Below, in pieces: positions 56,473 to 64,000 of a stretch of DNA of 64,000 bases (positions are counted from its first letter, which is position 1; the number at the start of each line of letters is the position of its first letter). Under the pieces are notes generated by a model that saw nothing but the letters and a program-made list of their open reading frames with translations, was not told the DNA's origin and did no database searches. The position numbers were made by a program, and so were the translations under genes. Source of the DNA: Multifurca ochricompacta (taxonomy: Eukaryota > Basidiomycota > Agaricomycetes > Russulales > Russulaceae); NCBI GenBank assembly GCA_022496185.1, contig WTXG01000107.1, positions 62,001 to 126,000 of the forward strand. The letters are read 5' to 3'.

Positions 56473-58488
56473 TCATTCCAGCATAAGTCCAAGTCCATTG
56501 ACCATGGTTTCAAACGATGCTCTTGGTAGAGACTTAGTGAAGCCATCTGCCAGCATCTCACCTGTGGGGGTTCGCACTAACTCAATTATGTGCGATTCAA
56601 TGTACCCCCTAATGGCATGGTACTTTATCGGAATATGCTTTGACTGCCTTCCTGTGACTGGGTTTAATGCCAAATCTACGGCACCCTTATTGTCACAATG
56701 GAGTAGTATAGGAGAGGACACCTCGTACCCTAATTCCTCCATAAAAGTCCTATACCATGCTGCCTGATTTGCAGCCTCAGAGAGGCTCATATATTCGGCC
56801 TCAGTGGTGGACTGTGCTACTGTTTTCTGCTTTCTGGAACACCATGAAATGGCACCATTTGCCAAGAAAAACACATAGCCTGAGGTAGAGCAGCAGTCCT
56901 CTTGATCTCCCCATGAGGAATCTGCAAAGCCATGAAGGCCACTCTCCCCATTCCCTCCAGAATACCGCAATTTGCAGTCTTTTGTACTATTAAGATACTT
57001 TAAGACATATTTTGCAAGTCACATGTGATCTTGAGAGGGGTTGGAAGCGTATTGACTAAGGCGTGCCACTGCAAAACTGATATCAGGTCTGCTTCCAATC
57101 TGCACCCATAGCAGAGACCCCATCAGCTGTTGGTACTTCTTTATTTCAGAAGTAGATGCCTGGCCATCAAATTTGACCAGATGTACATCAGCGCCAGAGG
57201 GAAGAGGAGTATATACTCGGTTGGAATCCCTCATCCCAAACTTCTCAATAATAGATAAAACGTAGGCTGCTTGGTCAATCTCCAGTGTCTTATTAGGACG
57301 ATCCCTGGTGATGTTAACTCCAAGGTATGACTGGATCTCTCCCAAGTCAGTCATCTCATATCGATTAGATAGTGATGACTTCAGCCACGTTATCTTATCA
57401 TTGGAAGATCCAAGTATAGTAATGTCATCTACATAAAGAATGACATAAAGTGAATCATCCTCCTCCTTTTGATGAAACACATATACTCCTGCATCAGAGT
57501 ACGTCCGAGTAAAGCCCAGTTCATTAAGAACTGCATGGAACTGAAGATTCCATGCTCGGGATGCTTGTTTGAGGCCATATAATGCTTTTTGTAGCCTACA
57601 AACTTTGGACTCTTGACCAGCAACGACGAAACCAACTGGTTGCTCCATGTAAATTTCCTCATCCAGATCACCATGTAGGAATGCCGATTTGACATCCATT
57701 TGGTGGATTTCCCAATCCTCTAGCGTAGCTAGTGCTAGTAATAGTCTAAGTGATTCAAATCTGGCGACTGGAGAAAAAGTTTTGTCAAAGTCCACTCCTT
57801 CTACTTGAGTGAATCCTTTTGCCACGAGCCTAGCACGAAACCGTCCATCTGGTTTCAGCTTAAAAACCCATTTTGATTTTACCGCCTTTCTTCCTTTAGG
57901 AAGATCCTCAAGGCGCCACACATTAAGTTTATCTAAGGCATCAATTTCATATTTACATGCCTCAAGCCATTCATTGGCATTATCAGACTGCATTGCCTCC
58001 TGAAAAGTCAGGGGATCTCTATAGGAGACTCCTGCGGCATTAAGCAATTCCATATGCCCAAGTCTGGATGAACCCTCCACGAACTCAGCATTATCCTCAT
58101 TATAAAATTGAGGATTCATACGACGTGAACGTTTGGGACGAGCAGTATCAAGAGATAGATCTTCCTGCACAGCCCTGTCATGTTGCTGAGAGCGTGGACT
58201 TTCCCTAGTAAATACTGGTTGGGAAATCTTGCCAACATTCTTCTTAGATTGTCTTTTGGCATGAGTTCTCTGGGGGAGTTCAGATGGTTCCATGATTTGG
58301 GATAGAGGGGTCTGATAGATAGTAATGTCATGTGTCTCATTTTCGGGTGTGGTAGGCTCAGGATTTATTTGAGGAGGTTCCACTACCTCCTGTTCCTCAA
58401 CCTCGGCGTCCTTGTCTTCAGGAGCCTGAGGAACTGTGGCTATTGCTGGTTGAGGCTGGACTGGCCTCTCAACTTCTAAGACAAAAGG
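56473..58488 (-). pseudogene. Copia element 1: hinge, reverse transcriptase, RNase H
   Basis: The C-terminal half of a Ty1/Copia polyprotein. It has KSKWVFKLKPDGRFRARLVA, FTQVEGVDFDKTFSPVARFE, the catalytic YVDD (LYVILYVDDITILG), then RNase H (GFADSSWGDQEDCCSTSGY, VAQSTTEAEYMSLSEA). A TGA at 57016-57018 splits RT from RNase H; Copia element 2 has CGA there. Gag, protease and integrase are missing: the element is cut at 58488 by an LTR. The 3' LTR follows at 55832-56204. Confidence 0.88.
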
Positions 58489-59083
58489 TGTTACGAACCC
58501 CGCTGCATCGTCTTGTTCCCTTTTCTTTCATCACATGACACGCTGTTTGACTCTGTTTGTCCCTTCATTGACCGTGTTATGACTTCCTTTGTACATATTT
58601 GTCCCTTATCTCTGACCAAGGCTGTGCTTATCTCTGACTCATACCTTACACAAGAATGCTTATGTATTTTCCCACCAGAATCGCGACTATACCAGAATCG
58701 TCTACGTATATTCTCATCTGGCCCACTTGATTCCGTTCCCTCTTTAGATATATTACGACTTTGTTGATACACCAAGTACGACACTCTGATTTAGACTCCG
58801 ACCTCTATTACGTATATAAGGCCTGCCTAGATAGCCTGTATACCTCAGACTCGACTTCTTAATCGACTTGGTGCATTACCTTCTGGGTGATTCCTAAGAC
58901 CCGACTCTTGAATTGTCTCAGTGCTTCTGGCACTCTTCCGCTCACCGACACCAAGGGATTAGCTCCTTTGTGTTGACTTCTCACCCGATCTCTGTGTACT
59001 TGAAAGACAGTACACACCTGACTTCGTAGTTCCGCTACACGACTTATCACACGTCGTGACAAATGCCCGCACCAGGCATTACA
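58489..59083 (+). mobile_element. LTR (solo) at the junction of two Copia copies
   Basis: TGTTACGAACCCC..GGCATTACA gives TG..CA ends; a TATATAAG box lies at 58813-58820. The 5-base flanks differ (AAAGG, CTCCA), and the Copia sequences on the two sides come from different parts of the polyprotein (hinge on the left, start of RNase H on the right). So it is not a simple insertion; recombination between two LTRs of this family in two Copia copies would explain it. Confidence 0.7.
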
Positions 59084-60270
59084 CTCCAGAATACCGCAAC
59101 TTGCAGTCTTTTGTACTATTTAAATATTTTAAGACATATTTTGCAAGTCGTATATGATCTTGTGAGGGTTGGAAGCATATTGGCTAAGGTGCGCCACAGC
59201 AAAACTGATGTTGGGTCTGCTTCCAATCTGCACCCAAAGCAGAGACCCCATCAACTGTTGGTACTTCTTTATTTCAGAAGTAGATGCCTGGCCATCAAAC
59301 TTGACCAGATGAACATCAGTGCCAGAGGGAAGAGGAGTATATACTCGGTTGGAATCCCTCATCCCAAACTTCTCAATAATAGATAAAACGTAGGCTGCTT
59401 GGTCAATCTCCAGTGTCTTATTAGGACGATCCCTGGTGATATTAACTCCAAGGTATGACTGGATTTCTCCCAAGTCAGTCATCTCATATCAATTAGATAG
59501 AGACAACTTCAGCCACATTATCTTATCATTGGAAGATCCAAGTATAGTTATGTCATCTACATAGAGAATGATGTAGAGTGAATCATCCCCCTCTTTATGA
59601 TGATACACATATACTCCTGCATCAGAGTATGTCCAAGTAAAGCCCAGTTCATTTAGAACTGCATGGAATTGTAGATTCCATGCTCAGGGGGCTTGTTTGA
59701 GGCCATATAATGCTTTTTGTAGCCTACAAACTTTGGACTCTTGACCAGCAATGATGAAACCAACTGGTTGCTCCATATATATCTCCTCATCCAGATCGCC
59801 ATGTAGGAATGCCAATTTGACATCCATCTGGTGGATTTCCCAATCTTCTAGCATAGCTAGTGCTAGTAGTAATCTAAGTGATTCAAATCTGGCGACTGGG
59901 GAGATGTTTCATCAAAGTCCACCCCTTCTATTTGGGTGAAACCTTTTGCCACAAGCCTAGCACGAAACCATCCATCTGGTTTCAGCTTAAAGACCCATTT
60001 TGACTTGACTGCCTTTCTTCCTTTTGGAAGATTCTCAAGGCACCACACATTAAGTTTATCTAAGGCATCAATTTCATATTTACATGCCTCAAGCCATTCA
60101 CTGGCATTGTCAGACTGCATTGCCTCCTGAAAAGTCAGGGGGTCTCTGTAAGAGACTCCTGCAGCATTTAACAGCTCCATATGCCCAAGTCTGGAAGAAC
60201 CCTGCACAAACTCTGCATTGTCCTCATTATAAAATTGAGGATTCATGTGACATGAACGTTTGGGACGGGC
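59084..60270 (-). pseudogene. Copia element 2: degenerate reverse transcriptase
   Basis: Closely related to 57019-58150. From 60246 (MNPQFYNEDNAEFVQGSS) the frame holds to GVDFDET, where a 1-nt change breaks it (about 59900). TGA codons appear near 59685 and at about 59490 (CGA in element 1). 59482-59129 is open again (MTDLGEIQSYLGVNITRDRP). It ends at 59084 in early RNase H sequence next to the LTR. Confidence 0.85.
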
Positions 60271-60863
60271 TGTGACACTTTCTTACTAGTATTTCACATT
60301 TTCTCTCTTTTTTTGTCTTCTATGCCCCTTTCTTTCACTGTATACCTTATCAGATCCACTTATCTGATGGCCATAGTCTGGACAAGGGATTCAACTCCCA
60401 TGTCATCTGATTGATGATCTCATAGTTGATGTCATAGACCTTGTGACCTTAGTATGACCTCATAGATGATATCATGACCATTGTGACCTACTATGATATC
60501 ATTTGTACAAGACTCTAGACTATGACTTCATAGTAGCTACATTGTATTTAAGGACTACAATAAATCCAAGGACAGACCAAGTCTGTTCTCCTTGTACCAA
60601 TCAAAGGTCCTTAGGAAGTCCCTTCAGCCCTCTTCCAAGATGTGACTTGAGAGGGTTTGGCTCACCAGTGGCTCCAGCAAAGGCTCTTGCCTTGCTATCT
60701 GAATACCCTGACTTCACATGTGACATTCAGACTTGTTGCCTTGATCCATACCAGCCACGTGCTGTGATGTCTTGATTTGACTTGACACTTGCATCTCTTG
60801 ACTGATTTGATTGACCTTGACCTGAACCCAAACCAACGCACACTGAAGGACCTGTGTGCAACA
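60271..60863 (+). mobile_element. Solo LTR (593 bp) inside Copia element 2
   Basis: TGTGACACTTTC..GTGTGCAACA with exact 5-bp duplications CGGGC at 60266-60270 and 60864-60868. The uninterrupted sequence is seen in Copia element 1 near 58130. A TATTTAAG box (60545) and an AATAAA (60559-60564) fit plus orientation. Confidence 0.9.
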
Positions 60864-60879
60864 CGGGCAGTATCAAGAT

Positions 60880-61396
60880 TTAAATCTTCCTGCACAGCCC
60901 TATCACATTGTTGAGATCGTGGACTTTCCTAGTAAAAACTGGTTGTGGAAGTCTGCCAACATTCTTCTTAGATGATCTTTTGGCATGGGTTCTCTGGGGG
61001 AGTTCAGATGGTTCCATGATTTGGGATGGAGGAGTCTGATAGATAGTGACGTCATGTGTGTCAAGTTCATTTTCAGGTGTGGTAGGCTCAGGATTTATTT
61101 GAGGAGGTTCCACTACCTCCTGTTCCTCAACCTGGGCGTCCTTGTCTTCAGGAGCCTGAGGAACTGTCACGTTTGCTGGTTGAGGCTGGACAGGCCTCTC
61201 TACTTCTAACACAAAAGGTGTAACTTTTCCTTTTGTTTTCCCTTGCTGTCCTTGGCAAGGTTGGATGGAAAGGATCCTTCATCAAATGTCACATCTCTTG
61301 ACAATATGAAGGATCAAGTATGCATATCCCAAAGAAGATATCCTTTAGAGTGGGGTGCATACCCAACAAAGACTGTTTCCCTGGCTTTGTGATCCA
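60880..61396 (-). pseudogene. Copia element 2: integrase C-terminus and hinge
   Basis: The minus strand reads LDHKARETVFVGYAPHSKGY and ILSRDVTFDEGSFPSN, typical of the Copia integrase C-terminal part, with a frame break near 61210, then a Pro/Glu-rich hinge (VEQEQEVVEPPQINPEP-like). Continues the gag-pol frame across the solo LTR at 61402-61909. Confidence 0.8.
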
Positions 61397-61401
61397 GTTT
61401 A

Positions 61402-61909
61402 TGTTGAACGCAGAAGATGTTCGGTGATGCTTCAGGCATCAGGTGATTAGATTAGCTACTTTGTAGATTAGATTAGATATCGGAGTCTCGGACTTTTTAC
61501 ATTATCATTATTACTTTCTTTCTCACATTCCACAGTAGCTGACTGATGAACCATGTAACATGTGATTTCTGTAATAGCCAATGGCTTTTCTCCCTCATGT
61601 TTATTGTTTGTACTTTGTCCAGCACTTGTGGACTTATTCCCAGTGCACAGACCATCCCTTGAACTGTATATAAGGGTGTCTGTTTCGTCTCCTACACTTC
61701 AGAGTTTTCTTCATCTCTGAAGTGTAAGTCCCATTTCTCTTCTACTTACTACCTTACCTTTGACTAACTGTCTCTTGTAGATAACTTGTCTTGTCTAGGT
61801 GTGTAGTATAGTAATACAGAGTTTTCTTCATCTCTGAAGTATAACTTGTCTTGTCTAGCCTAACCCGCTAACCTCTTAGTCAGTATGCTGCACACATGCC
61901 TGTTCGACA
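61402..61909 (+). mobile_element. Solo LTR (508 bp) inside Copia integrase
   Basis: TGTTGAACGCAG..GTTCGACA with exact 5-bp duplications GTTTA at 61397-61401 and 61910-61914. Taking it out restores the integrase reading PEDKRRK-LDHKARE. A TATATAAG box at 61667-61674. Related to the 3' LTR of Copia element 1 but longer, and in opposite orientation. Confidence 0.92.
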
Positions 61910-64000
61910 GTTTACGTCTTTTATCCTCTGGGACAGTGTAATAGGCTAAGCAGCCAAATATTTTAAAGTAGGAGACATCTGGAATGTCCCCATCCAGAAG
62001 CTCAAGTGGTGTCCTCCACTTATTAGAGTGGATAGGCATTCTATTGTATATGTGACAGGCTGTTCGCACTGCACATTCCCAGAAACCAAGGGAAAGACCA
62101 GCATGATGCAGCATACTGGTAGCCTTTTCCATGATGGTTCTGTTGAACCTTTCAGCCCTTCCATTCTGTTGTGGGGAATATGGCATTGTCAATTTATGCT
62201 CTATGCCAGCCTGCTCAAGTATTGACTTCAGCTCCCTATTGACAAATTCGCCACCTCGGTCTGTGTGTAAGGTCTTTATTTTCTTGTCTGTTTTATTCTC
62301 CAAGAATGCCTTAATGTTACAGAAAACTGATGTAAAGTCACTTTTAGCTTTCATAGCAACAACTAGAGCTGTCCTGCTGAAGTCATCTATGAAAGTGGTG
62401 AAATATAGGTTCCCTTGAATTGAAGTACATTGTAAAGGACCAACTAGGTCACTATGAATGACTTCCAAGGGTGCTGAAGCTCTCTTTTGAGAGGGAGGGA
62501 ATGGAAGACAGTGTGATTTTCCCATTTCACAGCCATAACATGGCTTGTCTTCCACTTGGCTATTATCTATGCTAAGGCCTTTTACAGCCTTAGGAGCATG
62601 TCTTTTGAGGGCCTCTTTTGACATATGACCCATTCGCAAATGCCAGGTTTCAAGGCTACTTGATGCAGATTTGTGGGAAGCAGTATTTAAATTCTGCATA
62701 GTTTTCCCAAGGACCCAGTAGAGTCCCATAGCCTTGATACCTTCTGCCATAATTGCATTATTGTATTTTATTCTGACCTCAGATGGAGTGAACTCCACTG
62801 ATCCACCTTTGTCAGTGATGCGGCTTGTTGACAGTATTCTTTCACTGCCAGGCATATAGTAGACATTATTTAACTCTAACTCATAATTTTTGCAAGTTTT
62901 GAGAATGACTTTGCCTGTTCCTTCAACTTGGACTATGGAGCCATCACCGATTGTCACCTGGTGTCCCATATGTGGGAGATATTCAGAAACGTCTTCTAAA
63001 TATGGTGTGAAATGGGTGGTAGCTCCGCTGTCCATCATCCAAGGATTGCTGCCATCATTGACTTCTTGCATATGTTCGGTCAAAGAATAAAGTGAAATGC
63101 AAGGTGTCTCATGCACCCCCTGTATTCTTCCACTACCATTAACTATGGTAGCTACTTGTGTGGAGTTTGTTTGTACACTGGGGCCTTGCCCCTTCCTCTT
63201 GTTGCCCTTTTTGCCTGCATCAGCATTGGCTCTGTCCTGTTTCCTTTGCTGACATTCATTAGCCTTTTGGCCTGGCTTCTGGCAATAGAAGCAGGTGACA
63301 TCATTGGATGATGATGCACCTGCAGGTTGTGGCATGAAATTTACTTGTTTTTGTTTTTTGTTTTTGTTGACATGGGCTGCCTTGTTAAGGGCAGCCCCAA
63401 CACCACTTCCTGCAGGGCCAGCTAGTCGGCTTTCCTCATTTAGGAACCTTTGTACTAGGTCCTGAGGGGAAAGGTGGTCAGGAGGACCTGACACCAGGAT
63501 GGAGTCAGCAATGGCATTGTAGGATGGAGGTAGGGATTGGAGCAAAATAAAGCTCATCTGGAGATCAGAGATCTCCATCCCATTTTCCTTGAGAGTACTC
63601 CTCACATCCAACACATGCTGCAACTGGGGCCTAAACTGTTTGCCTTCCTCCAAATGGAAGGACGAAACTGAGCACCACAGATTGTAGGTGGCCATGCTTC
63701 CTACTGAGCCATAGAGCGATTCCAATTGCTCATACTTGGCATTGACAGAAGGGTAAGTTCTGTCAGAGGCAATTTGGGAGTATGTTTCCAGTGATGTTAC
63801 CATCACCAGAACTCCCATGAGGACTTCCTCCACTCTGTTCCATTCTAGGTACATAGGCTCCAACCAAAGTGCAAAGCATTTGGTGTACTCGTCATCCTTT
63901 TCACCATCCTCTGGCTTGGGCAGATTCAGGAATTCAGGGGCATCATGAGTAATGTGCCTCTTCATTCCATTGATCCTCAGCAAGGCAGTGAACAACACCG
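61910..64000 (-). CDS. Copia element 2: gag, protease, integrase (runs off window)
   Basis: Open frame of about 700 residues on the minus strand, continuing past the window end. Order: gag (DLQMSFILLQSLPPSYNAIA), a zinc knuckle CFYCQKPGQKANEC in which the usual His is Gln, protease (WMMDSGATTHFTPY), GAG-pre-integrase (WHLRMGHMSKEALKRHAPKA) and integrase with HSDLVGPL, FIDDFSR, HTDRGGEFVN and PQQNGRAERFNRT, that is the DDE residues. It is cut at 61909 by a solo LTR after PEDKRRK. This half has no internal stop and is much better kept than the RT half. Confidence 0.9.

Noticed and set aside
1..64000. CRISPR array or prokaryotic defence island
   Set aside because: No regularly spaced direct repeats; introns, poly-A tails and fungal retrotransposons show a eukaryotic nuclear genome.

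Overview
The window is eukaryotic and almost certainly from a basidiomycete fungus of the Agaricomycetes. The evidence is many short (about 45-70 nt) GT..AG introns, NLR genes with the fungal 'Goodbye' N-terminal domain, a Fes1-type Hsp70 exchange factor, a LINE with fungal-type architecture (zinc-knuckle ORF1; endonuclease, RT and RNase H-like ORF2) and Copia elements. Genus cannot be told from the sequence. I saw no tRNA, rRNA, CRISPR array or bacterial-type operon.

Layout. (1) 668-19572 and 40710-54059 are two arms of a large, imperfect inverted duplication. Read outward from the centre, each arm carries NLR relic, Goodbye-NACHT-ankyrin gene, ankyrin-only relic (F), second Goodbye-NACHT-ankyrin gene, alpha/beta-hydrolase remnant. 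(2) Inside it, 5081-23183 (unit A) is repeated in tandem as 23189-33121 (unit B); the breakpoint cuts a membrane-protein gene, leaving a 5'-truncated copy at 22154-23183 and a full one at 32101-34356. (3) The single-copy core, 33.1-40.7 kb, holds that membrane-protein gene, a second membrane-protein gene (35.7-37.5 kb) and FES1 (38666-40099). (4) 52.3-64 kb is a nest of transposable elements: three copies of a short element with 5-bp target duplications, a fold-back Tc1/mariner element, two Copia elements and three solo LTRs.

The five NLR genes are L (1156-4671, -), A (15161-18635, -), B (24694-28162, -), C (41609-45060, +) and D (48430-51948, +). L, A and B look intact by eye. D has one 1-nt deletion that stops the Goodbye domain, and C carries several frameshifts. 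All share the same intron plan, including a 25-nt microexon that carries the Walker A loop. The array looks like a birth-and-death family of intracellular receptor-type STAND proteins, plausibly non-self recognition genes; their role here is inferred from the family only.

Insertion history can be read from paralogues. A LINE (5986-14428) entered F of unit A and left a 15-16 bp target duplication; the sister copy F3 keeps the empty site. A hAT-type MITE (5991-6492) then sits in the LINE with a perfect 8-bp duplication, and a second hAT-type MITE (28227-28807) sits only in unit B. Several Copia and LINE stop codons are CGA to TGA changes, as expected from C-to-T mutation of repeats.
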